The notes beneath the pieces are model-generated. The model searched no databases, had not been told where the DNA came from, and worked only from the letters and a program-made list of their open reading frames with translations. A stretch of 64,000 bases of DNA, taken from Microbotryum silenes-acaulis (lineage: Eukaryota; Basidiomycota; Microbotryomycetes; Microbotryales; Microbotryaceae). The DNA lies in NCBI GenBank assembly GCA_003665825.1, contig QPFY01000010.1:558001-622000 (forward strand), read 5' to 3'. Shown here one piece after another: positions 14,244 to 24,133 of this stretch; the stretch's first letter is position 1; each line of letters starts with the position of its first letter. The translations under genes were made by a program, and so were the position numbers.

Positions 14244-14720
14244 ATGGACGTCGCCCAGGAAGCCGTCGAATCACTGCAAACCGAATTCAAGAATGGCGCT
14301 CAGGTACGTCTGGCGCACATTCCCTTGCTGGAGCAACGTCGGCCCGGGAACAGACGGCCACGTCAACGCCTTCCTTGCTCTCCCCCCGCGTCGTCGTACG
14401 GTGTAGTGAGAACGCATATATTGACTGTTGGTTTGGGGACGTGACAGTTTATGACGCGGTGTACCAAACCTGACAAGAAAGGCAAGCACACACACCTCAT
14501 CGACCACCTACACCACCTACACCTCGACACCCCGTTCGGGCACTCGCGCTTCTGCTCCACCCTCTGCCTTGTACTAACCCTCTTTCTCTCTCTCTCGAAA
14601 ACAGAATACCTCCAAATCTGCCGCGCGGTCGCGACCGGGTTCGTGATCATGGGCGGGATCGGTTACGTCGTCAAGTTGGTGCACATCCCCATCAACAACA
14701 TCCTCGTCGGTGGATCATAG
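14244..14720 (+). CDS. SSS1: SEC61 translocon gamma subunit
   Basis: Tail-anchored clamp subunit of the ER SEC61 channel for co- and post-translational import. Exons 14244-14303, 14448-14481, 14605-14720; 69 aa, the expected size. The short cytosolic helix is followed by [19 protein letters not shown] and one membrane span, [30 protein letters not shown], which is the signature of SEC61G/SSS1. The second intron (14482-14604) starts with GCAAGC rather than GT; no GT nearby gives the conserved KKEY join. Identification is certain despite the small size. Confidence 0.97.
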
Positions 14721-15077
14721 GCCGGACTTTTTGGGGAAGCAAATTGGATCGGTGGGCAAAAGAAGAATGGCTGTAATTGTATCGTCTTGGTGTGGGTTGG
14801 AGACAGCTGGGCTACTGAGTGTCTCAGCGGGGAGAGAGAGAGAGAGCGTGTGTCTCGGCTCAATCTGACACCACAAAGTGTCCCAAGAGAGAGATTATGT
14901 GATCATTCTCGTATACCCCATCCCATCTCGTTACACCAGCCACCTCCGAACCGCGTTCCCGTCCCAGGTGAAACAGGAAACAGGCCGGCCCGGGACAGCG
15001 GAAGCCTCCTTGACGACCTCCGCTGGTGGCTCTTTGCTCCCCCCCGCCTGCCCGCCTGCACAACGGTGGCCGTGCGC

Positions 15078-16571
15078 ATGTCCACGCCCTCCCTCTTGAC
15101 AGGCAAATGGCTCTACCGCGCATTACTCCAACAGGCGAAACAACTGCCCGATACGCACGTGACGTAAGTAGGAGTAGGTGCTTTTGCTCTTACTTCGCAG
15201 ACCCGAGACGGAGCTAAATCCTCCAGCTTTCCCTGCCCGTTCGCGATCCTTGCTGGGCCTGCTGCAGTGATCATTACCTACACCTCATCAAATCCGACTT
15301 TCGAAAACCTCTCCCGTTGGACCGTGCGAGAGCTTATGATCGTACAGTCCAAGCCCAAAAAGTCAGTCGAGAGCCGCTGCATCCTCCTCGGCTCATAACC
15401 ACAAAAGAACTGATCCGTGGTGGGGGGGGGGATTCCCGTTCGTCCGACGATCGCAGTTGTTGAGGAGGTTGATGGCAGCGAATGAGGGTCATTTGCATGC
15501 GATCGAAAGGGTGTTGGATCAGGCGTACCAGAGGAAGGGCAAGGGGAGTCATACGTTACTTGAAGTAAGTTCACCGCACCAGGGGGGAAGGATTGGCGTT
15601 TCCTCCAACAAAGTGCTGATGATCATCCTCCCCCCCCCCCCCCCCTTAACAAAAAGCCGTTCCTGTCCCCCTCTCGGCAAACCAAACTTTTCAACTCCCC
15701 CTCCCTCCGCTCGCTCCTCACCTCCCCTCTCTCCCACACCTCGAGAAACCCGACGCCCAAACAACTCGATACCCCTCCAACGCTCCCTCCTCGAGCTTTC
15801 CCTCATTCGGAAGAAGCTCGTTTGTTGGGTCCCTTGATCCCTCAACGCGTAAAGGCGATCAGGAGGAGGTATTGGAATAGTCAAACGGGAAAGATCAAGA
15901 AACCCCTTTCTGTGCTCGTTCAGGAATCAGAACAGGAAGGGGAAGGGATGAAAAGGGAGGACTTATTGAAGAAGGTTGGATTGGTGGGCTTGGGGGAGGA
16001 ATTGGAAAAAGTGGGGAGGGAGAGATTGCAGCTTTTGGAGCGTTTGACGAGCGTCGGGCCAGGCGAACGGCCGAGGCGTTCGAGGAGGTTGAGAGGCGTG
16101 AGCTCGGCGCTTATAAGTCGGGAGGAGGAGGGGTCGAGCACTTGGACGAGTTCAACATGGTCACAGTTATCGTCAACCGCAAAGGAAAAGGACGAAGGTG
16201 CCGGAGCGAAAACTTCAAACCCGAAAAAGGCTTCTTCAACACGAACGACGACGACGATCCCCAATCTTTCCCTCCCCAAATGGTCCACACCCAAAGTCCT
16301 ACGCCCCAGGTTCATGAGGAGGAGGTACGAAGCCTTGTTGGAGGATGCTCCGATCGTGACGGTGGAGGGGAAAGCGGTGGGTACCAAAGCAGGCGGGGAC
16401 GTGAAGAGGGACAGAGATAAGAATAAGGAGAAGGAGAAGAACACTTCAGATGGCCCAGCGGGTCAGGAACGTCAGGTGTGGGTGAAGGTTAGGCTTTCGG
16501 AATTCGCAAAGAGTGGGAACGGGAGGATGGGGAAGGTCGGAGAGGAGGATGCGTGGTGGATCGATCGATGA
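15078..16571 (+). CDS. LYR-motif protein, Cup1-like family
   Basis: Probable mitochondrial LYR protein, a class that binds acyl-ACP or helps assemble respiratory and Fe-S proteins. Exons 15078-15163, 15268-15361, 15457-15564, 15657-16571; 400 aa. The LYR triad is at residues 12-14 (KWLYRALLQQAK), followed by DHYLHLIKSDFRK and an ANEGHLHAIERVLDQAYQRKGK helix, as in fungal Cup1-like N-terminal LYR proteins. The long C-terminal part is basic, with RVKAIRRRYW, RFMRRRYEALL and a Lys/Glu-rich stretch, and is not a classical LYRM sequence. The last intron has a 16-C run just before its acceptor. The intron at 15362-15456 was placed because the frame otherwise closes and GTCAGT/TCGCAG fit exactly. 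The precise assembly role is unknown. Confidence 0.76.
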
Positions 16572-17374
16572 CGGGGGCTTAGACAAGGACGGGAGTGGAG
16601 TTGGGGGTTAGAGAGGGCAGGGAATGAAGTCCGAGGATAGCTGAGCTTTGAGGGATTGTGAAGAAGGATGTTAGATTTGGGATTGGCTGATTAAATTTGC
16701 AGTGTTGTTGTAATACCTTGAACATGTTCAGAGAAAGAGTCTATCGAGACCTGTGTTTCAAAAGGTGTGTACAGTCCGTGGAGCTGTCGGACGAAGTCGG
16801 ATGTCGGAATCGGGCACAAGTCTGCCGCGCCGACGCCGGACACGGCCGCAAATTTCAGCTCTGAAAGATGTACCGAAATTGGGGTGTTTTTTTGGGGGGA
16901 CGCCACGAGTGACGCGAGAAACATGTCGAATCTGTTTCTCAGCGCTAACCGTCATACCATCTGTCCACGGACTGCGCGCGTTCGAGTTATACCGAGCGCG
17001 CCGAATAGTGGGGCCCACAGAACAGGCTGGAACAGGCTGGAACACGTTGATCTTGAGGCGCGTCGGACCTCCGCCCGGCGCTTTCTCTTCCTTTGCCCCC
17101 CCTCACCTGAGATTCTTTCCCGTTTCCTTGAAAGGCTCAGTCCTAGACAACAAAGGTCAGGTATGTGATCATCTTGGTGTACCTCACGGTGTTTTGTCCG
17201 TTCAACCGGCTCGGTCGTTCCGCCCGGGATGGTCCAGAGATCAACTATTGGTCCCGGTCGCGCCCTAGCAGTTGTACCCTCGGCGTCCATTCAAGGGGAA
17301 AGGGCAACTCACAACCCGGAACTGACCACCCGTCCTACACTCGACACCCTAAACAGGATCAAGATCATCCCACG
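16572..17374. other. intergenic, upstream of glycogen phosphorylase
   Basis: 803 bp with no supported gene: the 3' flank of the LYR gene then the promoter and leader of GPH1. It has a T8 run at about 16888 and a short GGAACAGGCTGGAACAC duplication near 17030-17045. Several open frames are short, overlap each other and have no family likeness. Confidence 0.55.
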
Positions 17375-20300
17375 ATGGCCGCCCAACACGCTTCCGTAAG
17401 TCGTCTCGTCCAATACCCCAACTTCCGCCCCCGCCCGTCGCATGGCCCAGCCCCTCGTCCCTGCCCCCGCCTTTTTACCTCCCACGCGCACGCGCCGAGA
17501 AATCCCACGTAGATCTGATCGATTAGCGGCGGTCCGCGTGGTCCTTTTTCGTGGTATCCGATGGGGCTGCCGGCGCTGTTCGGGTTCCAATGTTCCCAAC
17601 ACGACTCATGTACTAATTAGACTAGTCTTCTTGGATGAACAACAGCACCCTGTCAATGCCAACGCTGGCTCGGCCCCCGCTCACCCGAGGGTTCACAAGG
17701 TCAGTTTCGACGCGTCGCCTCGAGACGAGAAACCCTCGAATGGTTTTCTTCCCTCAAGCTCTACGCGATGGTGCTGATTCTTCGGTTCACCCAATCCCTT
17801 CGATGCCTGGAACCAAACAGCGTTCGGCTACGGGTAAGTTCTCCCACTAAAGATAGGGACGTATCAGGGATTCGAGTTAGCACCCTCGCCCTTGGATCCG
17901 AACACTCACCGTTTCGGCTGCGATAGGTTTCCTCACCGCCGGTGGTCAACCTTTGACCGAAGTCTTCCCCGGTGATGCCAGTGCTTGGAAGGCCGCTCTC
18001 AAGAAGGGGTCAGTACGAAAAAAGGCACTTCTTCGAACCGCCTCGATCGGAACCGTGAGCTGATTCCTACTCGTTCTCCGACCCCTAATCCTCCCGGCCC
18101 CATTCTCCCGCCTCCTTCCTTTCTTCGTTCAATCCACAGCAAGGACGAAACGACCAAACACGACAAAGAAGTCGTCACTTCGACCATCGTCAAGCACATC
18201 ACCACCACTCTCGCCCGTGCCCCCTTCAACGTCGACGACCTCGCTTTGTACCAAGCCACTGCCCTATCCGTTCGTGATCGCCTGATCGCGAAATGGAACG
18301 CGACGCAGTTGGAACACACGCAGAAGAAGCCCAAGCGCGTTTACTACTTTTCGCTCGAGTTTTTGATGGGGAGAAGTTTGGATAACGCTTTGCTCAACTT
18401 GGTAAGCGCAACTATCTCGACAGGAAAGTGACGACAGACGCTCTCAAGCTGATCGATCGATGCTTCCGGATTGGATTCTCATTGACTTACAGGGCGTCAA
18501 GGAGGAGTACAGCGAAGCGGTCAAGTCGCTTGGGTTCCAGATGGAGGATCTTGTGAGTCAATGGTGGATGCCCGCACACACCGCCTACAGAGGCTGACTA
18601 CTCTTTCCCAACCCCGATCCCCAGCTTGACAACGAGCGCGATGCCGGTCTCGGTAATGGTGGTCTCGGTCGCTTGGCGGCGTGCTACCTCGACTCGCTCT
18701 CGACGACCAACATCCCGAGTTGGGGTTACGGCCTGCGCTACTCGTACGGTATCTTCCGCCAGTTATGCGACTCGAACGGCTCGCAACTCGAGGTGCCCGA
18801 CCCATGGCTCGACCACGCCAACCCTTGGGAGATCCCCCGCCTCGACAACGGTGTCGAGGTCAAGTTTTACGGTGACGCCGTCCGTCGCGATAACGGGTCG
18901 GGTACCTGGAACGGAGGTCTCGACGTCTTGGCCATTCCTTACGACTTGCCCATCCCCGGCTTCAAGACGAACAACACCAACAACATTCGTTTGTGGTCGT
19001 CCAAGCCCAAAAAGTCGTTCGATCTCGCCGCTTTCAACGCTGGTGATTACGAAGCCGCCGTGCGTGAGGCGGGTGAAGCCGAAAACATTACCCGTGTCTT
19101 GTACCCCAACGACAACTTTGATGCGGGCAAGTTGTTGCGCTTGAAGCAACAGTACTTTTGGTGCGCCGCTTCGCTCGCCGATATTGTGCGTCGCTTCAAG
19201 AAGCTCGGGCAACAGTGGTCCGAGTTCCCTCATTAGTGAGTTGATATCGAGAAGTTCAGTGGAATCAGGTCTTATCTTATTGAATCCGCCCGTCTGGCCT
19301 CATCAACAGCAACGCGATCCAACTCAATGACACGCATCCCACGATCGCTATCATCGAATTGCAACGCATCCTCATCGACGAAGAGGCCCAACCTTGGGAC
19401 GCAGCATGGGACATCGTTTGCAAGACCTTTGGGTACACGAACCATACCGTTTTACCCGAGGCGTTGGAGACGTGGCCCGAGCCTTTGATCGCTTCGTTGC
19501 TGCCGCGTCATATGCAAATCATCTACGATGTCAACTTGTTCTTCCTTCAAAAGGTGGAGAAGAAGTGGCCTGGGGATTACGGGAAGCTCAGGTCTATGTC
19601 CATCATTGGCGAAGGCGAGCTTTTTCCCCGTGCATCGGCATGACCTGTTTGTTCAAGAACTGATCTGAGTTGGTATACTTCGCAGGCGCCCACAAGCAGG
19701 TGCGCATGGCCCACATTGCCATCATCGGCTCGCACAAGGTCAACGGTGTCGCCGAGTTGCACTCCGAGTTGGTCAAGGAGATGTTCGGTGACTTTGTCGA
19801 GTTCTTTGGCCGCGACAAGTTCACCAACGTCACCAACGGTATCACCGCTCGACGGTGGTTGTTGCAAGCCAACCCCGGCTTGGCATCGTTGATCACCAAG
19901 AAGCTCGGTTCGGACGACTACTTGCTCGACCTCAACAAGTTGCGCGGGTTGGAAAAGTTCGCCGACGACGTCGCGTTCCAAAAGGAGTGGGCTGCAGTCA
20001 AGCAGGCCAACAAGGAACGTTTGGCGGAATACATCGAGTCGACGCTCGGGATCACCGTGAACCGTAACGCGCTCTTCGACGTCATTTGCAAGCGTTTGCA
20101 CGAGTACAAGCGCCAATTCATGAACATCCTCGGTACGATCTACCGCTACCTCCAACTCAAGAAATTGTCCCCCGAGGAGCGCAAGCACGTCGTTCCCCGT
20201 CTCAGCGTCTTTGCCGGAAAGGCCGCACCGGGTTACTACATCGCCAAGTTGGTCATCCGTCTCATCAACGCCGTGTCCAAGAAGATCTGCGCTGACAAGG

Positions 20301-20979
20301 AAGTGAGCGACATCTTGACGGTCGCCTTCTTGCCCGATTACTCGGTCTCGCTCGCCGAAGTCATCATCCCCGCCAACGACATCAGTGAACACATCTCCAC
20401 CGCCGGTACGGAAGCCTCGGGAACGTCTAACATGAAGTTCGTCCTCAACGGTGGTTTGTTGCTCGGTACGGCCGACGGAGCCAACATTGAGATTTGCGAA
20501 GAGGTCGGCGAGGAGAACGTCTTCTTCTTCGGTCACTTGACCCCCGAAGTCAAAGGCCTGCGTCGCGCCCACCATTTCGGCGAGAACCAATACCCCGAGG
20601 AATTGCTCGAAGTCATCAACGCTATCCGATCCGGAATGTTCGGCGATGCGGGAGTCTTTGAACCACTTATTTCGACCTTGTTCGAAGGTAAAGACTTTTA
20701 TCTCGTTTCGGACGACTTCACATCGTACCTGGCGGCGCAGAGGATGGTCGACGAGTCGTATGTCGATCGACCGGCTTGGGTCAAAAAGACGAGTGAGTCG
20801 GATGTCTTCACTTAAGAACTTGGGATTTGGTTCGAATTGATGACTGATCTTTGGGTTGACACACTCGTCTTCCAGTCCTCGCCACGTCGAGGATGGGCAA
20901 GTTCTCGTCCGATCGCGCCGTGTTGCAATACGCCGACGAGATCTGGAACGTCGAACCCGTCAAGGTCGAGTCCGTCTAG
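17375..20979 (+). CDS. GPH1: glycogen phosphorylase
   Basis: PLP enzyme that removes glucose from glycogen as glucose-1-phosphate (GT35). Ten exons: 17375-17395, 17646-17699, 17821-17833, 17927-18008, 18140-18401, 18493-18552, 18625-19235, 19310-19614, 19686-20792, 20876-20979; 872 aa. Diagnostic blocks: [72 protein letters not shown] and [10 protein letters not shown] with the PLP lysine (about 720). Exon 3 is only 13 nt. Intron 8 (19615-19685) begins GCGAGC, and using it gives an ungapped [15 protein letters not shown] that lines up with other phosphorylases; the nearest GT would insert extra residues. The poorly conserved N-terminal exons are less certain than the rest. Confidence 0.94.
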
Positions 20980-21283
20980 GCAGATCCTACGATCCTAGTC
21001 CTTGGGATCCGTTCTCGTCTCTGTTCTCTCAAAATCCGACTGCATAAGGATGTTTTCTTCATTATCGGCTTAGTGTGCGATTGTCTCCGTCTCGGTCGTC
21101 CTGTTCTCTTTCTCTCCGAATCAATCTCGTGTCTCAAAAACACAAAGTTCTTGTGGCTCTTCTTACAAAGTAGAAGTTCGTCTTTTGTCTCTTGCCCTAG
21201 AAGTCAAATATGGTTCAGAACATGGAGAGGAAATCGTAGCATAGTGTTTCCAAATTGACTTGTGCTCGCTCGAAATGAGCTTT
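20980..21283. other. convergent 3' flanks of GPH1 and the METTL4-like gene
   Basis: 304 bp between two stop codons facing each other. It is less GC-rich than the genes and presumably holds both 3' untranslated regions. No gene or repeat was seen. Confidence 0.6.
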
Positions 21284-22983
21284 CTACTCGGCCTTCTCTT
21301 TCTTGGCTTCTGACTCTTCACACTGCTGTGCGGTTCCCTCTGTCCTTTCTCTAAGCCACCCCTTGTAGGACCCACCTTCCTCAACGGCATTGAACTTGCA
21401 CGCCTCGTTCCCGACGCTCAGCCACACCCCACCCTTTGAATCCCCTCCTCTCCTCGTCCCCAAAGTGGAACCAACGGACGTCCTCCCAAACAACTCCAAC
21501 ACATTCCTACCTTCCCTCTCCGCCTTATCCCTAGGTACCAAGAACCCCTCCAACAATTCGCCCAAAACCGGTTTCCTCGAATGCCCCAACGGAACTCCCA
21601 AGAAAACCTTGTCCCTCGGCAAAGCCGGAAGAGGGTATTTCACCTTATCGTACTTCTTCGGTAATGAGTAACCCGTGAGTAAAGGCTCGTACGTCCTTCG
21701 ATGAGTCGAGTCGAGCGACCATAGGGGATGCCCTAGGGAGGTGGTCTTGATCCAGTACCAGACGGCGAGGGTCGAAGGGTCGATGCGCCAAGAGGGGAAG
21801 AGTTGGTTCGTTAGCAGGCGACGGTACTGCGGATTGAGATGACAGGAGAGATGCATCAGGTTTCTCTGGGAATTTGTAGCTTAGATTGGATGCGGATTGA
21901 TTACCTTGATCTTGTTCGTCAACCAGACGGCGATGAGAGTGGGTCGGGTCGCAGTCTCCGATTGGAGTAGGGCCGTCATGTCGAGTTTGCCCAAGGCGTA
22001 GGGGTCGAAGGTGTGATATGATGAGGCTCGAGCGGCTGAAGCATTGGGCCATGGTGGACTAGGATGAAGAAGGAAGTGAGCGCGCCAACATCGATGAAGA
22101 ACCGCACACCGTCGAGGTTTGTGACTCACTCGAGGACGACGAGATCCCAACCCCCTATCGCTTGAGCGAATCTCCGGATCGGTGAACCGGGTAAGGACCA
22201 CCTCGAAAAGTCTTGCAGCAAGAATGCCGAGCGAGGAGGAAGGACCAGGCTTGAATTGGACGTCAAATTGAGGAGGGCGTGTCGTTCCGGCGAGTCGTTC
22301 ATGATGATTCGGTTCGGTAGTTCGGTGGGAGAAAGCTCCGAGTTTTCGTGGTCTTTGGTCGTGCGATTCAGTCGAAGAGGTGCCGGCTCGACCTCTCCGT
22401 CAACCGGGTTTTCTGGAAGATCGAGTAATGATACCCAATCAAATTCAGGTCGCCCATCCTCTTGCTTGGCCTCCCAGCGGACTTGGCCAGCAAGATTGCC
22501 CAGCCAAAGTTGCTCCGAAGGCGGCGTCTGTTCCTTCACAGCTCGGTCTAGTGCACCACCCCTTGTCCCCTTCAATACCTCTTCCCTGATATTCTCCACC
22601 GCCTCGGTCAACCTCGCCAAGATGCGCTCATGATGTTGCGCCGTTTCGTGATCGGTACTGGAACGTTGTAAGGCGTTATGACGAGCGTTCCAATGCTCAA
22701 GCGGGGTGAGGTCTTCCCTGTTCCTCTTGATCCGTTTCCTCTTCCTCGGTCGAGCATCATCCGTCAAAGAAGGTTCATCTTGGTTGAGAGGTAGAAATGG
22801 TACGGATTGGTAGGGTTCCCTAGGAGGTGTTTGGAAGGAAGGGATGTAGGAAGGAGTAAAGTGGACAGCGTAAGATCGAGCGGTGGAAATGAGATGATCA
22901 CTCGAGACGAGCAGCTGGCCAGAGCTGGTGTCGAAGGAGGCCGTCTCCGTCGTCGCTAGGATCGACGGGGAAGGGAGAGACAT
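21284..22983 (-). CDS. METTL4-like MT-A70 adenine-N6 methyltransferase
   Basis: S-adenosylmethionine-dependent methyltransferase of the MT-A70 superfamily, METTL4 branch, whose members methylate N6 of adenine (DNA 6mA and/or U2 snRNA in studied species). Exons 22983-22130, 22058-21905, 21826-21284; 516 aa. The catalytic DPPW (285-288) is assembled across the first intron: WDLVVLD then PPWPNASA. It is followed by the family's ALGKLDM...TLIAVWLTNKIK and YRRLLTNQLFPSW, then a C-terminal half of Rossmann fold with KVFLGVPLGHSRKP. The N-terminal 150 residues hold an RKRKRIKRNRED basic stretch that may act as a nuclear signal. Split from the GatC-like gene by 178 bp, head-to-head. METTL3/14 lack this layout; METTL4 is the closest fit. 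Confidence 0.85.
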
Positions 22984-23161
22984 ATAATGTGGGCGGGGTA
23001 GGGCTAGGACGCAGCGAAGAGTGGCGAGCAGGCAGGGGAAACGAGGTGCTTCACGTGGTCACGTGCCCAGGCCGGCCAGAAAGCGGCGAGGAAGCGCTTC
23101 GAGGTCGCTGTCGCTTTCCAGGCACCTTCCTCTTGCCCTTCGCCGACATCATCATAACTGA
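22984..23161. promoter_or_regulatory. shared promoter, METTL4-like / GatC-like
   Basis: 178 bp between two start codons pointing apart. CACGTGGTCACGTG at about 23052-23065 contains two E-box-type CACGTG hexamers, a common binding site of bHLH factors. Function is inferred. Confidence 0.5.
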
Positions 23162-23812
23162 ATGATGCGGCGCAGAATTTCAAGTCTACCTTCACCCTCT
23201 TCATGGGTCTGCCGATCATGGACGGTACGGACGATGCACTGCACCTCGCAACGCTCGATTGTCAGCACCTCCGCTCTTCGATCGTCGACCCCTAAGCAAG
23301 GCGATTCTTCCAAACCCGATCCAAGCACATCCCCCATACCACCCCCCAAGACCTCTTCCCCCTCGATCCCTGTCGACTCGCTCTGCATCCCCCTCACGCC
23401 CCCCTACTCGCTCCTCTTCTACCTCCCGACCTCCCCTCCCCCCTTGTCCCGCGAAACGCTCCTCAAACTGCATCGTCTCAGCGCGCTCGAACCACCACAA
23501 ACCGAACAAGAATGGGATCAACTTAAAGGCCTCGATGGACTGGTCGCTTTGGTCGAGGGCGTGAGGTCGATCGATACAAGTTCGGTCCCAGCCGATTCGG
23601 AAGCGGGTTTTGTCGATGCGAGGATCCGCGCAAAGCCGACAGAGCATGGATTGGACATGAACCGACATAAGCATGAAGACATCGCTTCGTCCACGTATCT
23701 GGGGTTGGCTTCGACGACTCGAGGCGCTTACTACGTCGTGCCGACTCCGGAGAACGTACGCGGCAAAAGAAGTTCGAAAACGTCCGACTTGGGCGTTACA
23801 GAGATCGAATGA
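23162..23812 (+). CDS. GatC-like mitochondrial glutamyl-tRNA amidotransferase subunit
   Basis: Single exon, 216 aa. The first 45 residues are Arg/Ser-rich without acidic residues, consistent with mitochondrial import. Residues about 95-135 (ETLLKLHRLSALEPPQ...GLDGLVALVEGVRSIDTSSV) match the GatC pattern of a helix carrying H/LSxL, a second helix, and a VxxVDT-like turn. GatC bridges GatA and GatB in the complex that converts Glu-tRNA(Gln) to Gln-tRNA(Gln). The C-terminal tail after residue 140 is not recognised but ends with a YYVVP stretch seen in fungal homologues. The family is short and divergent, so confidence is moderate. Confidence 0.62.
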   Translation: MMRRRISSLPSPSSWVCRSWTVRTMHCTSQRSIVSTSALRSSTPKQGDSSKPDPSTSPIPPPKTSSPSIPVDSLCIPLTPPYSLLFYLPTSPPPLSRETLLKLHRLSALEPPQTEQEWDQLKGLDGLVALVEGVRSIDTSSVPADSEAGFVDARIRAKPTEHGLDMNRHKHEDIASSTYLGLASTTRGAYYVVPTPENVRGKRSSKTSDLGVTEIE

Positions 23813-24133
23813 GGGGAAAGGGCAGTTGTAGTATAAGATGCTGTCACACAATTTGAAACGTATCCATCCATGTCTCCAAATGCCCGACGACATCTGCGAG
23901 AGCCTTACGCATCTCCCAGCAGCAGTGACAACAACACGTTTCAAATTTCATAAAAAATCAGAAATAATAGTCGTACAGCCGATGAATCACCGCCTCCTCA
24001 CCGAGCAGGGGGAACCCCTGTTTTGATAATGCATCATGACGTGTAGTAGCGTGTGTGCGTGTATGCGTGTGCGTGTATGCGTGTGCGTGTGCGTGTGCGT
24101 GTGTGCGTGGACCGGCGAATCGAGCATCCCTCC
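23813..24133. other. convergent 3' flanks with TG/CG microsatellite
   Basis: 321 bp between the stops of the GatC-like gene and the transcription factor. A degenerate GTGTGCGT/GTATGCGT array occupies 24050-24119 and lies in the expected 3' untranslated region of the minus-strand gene. Confidence 0.65.
24050..24119 (+). repeat. alternating TG/CG microsatellite
   Basis: About 70 bp of GTGTGCGT, GTATGCGT and GTGCGT units, purine-pyrimidine alternating throughout and therefore prone to Z-DNA and to length change. It ends 15 bp from the stop codon of the transcription-factor gene. Confidence 0.85.

Noticed and set aside
19577..20590. 337-codon minus-strand frame opposite glycogen phosphorylase
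   Set aside because: It is the exact antisense of a strongly conserved exon; the codon bias of GC-rich genes opens such frames. It resembles no family.
24050..24119. Possible CRISPR-like or telomeric repeat
   Set aside because: Simple TG/CG microsatellite without spacers and not a telomere unit.
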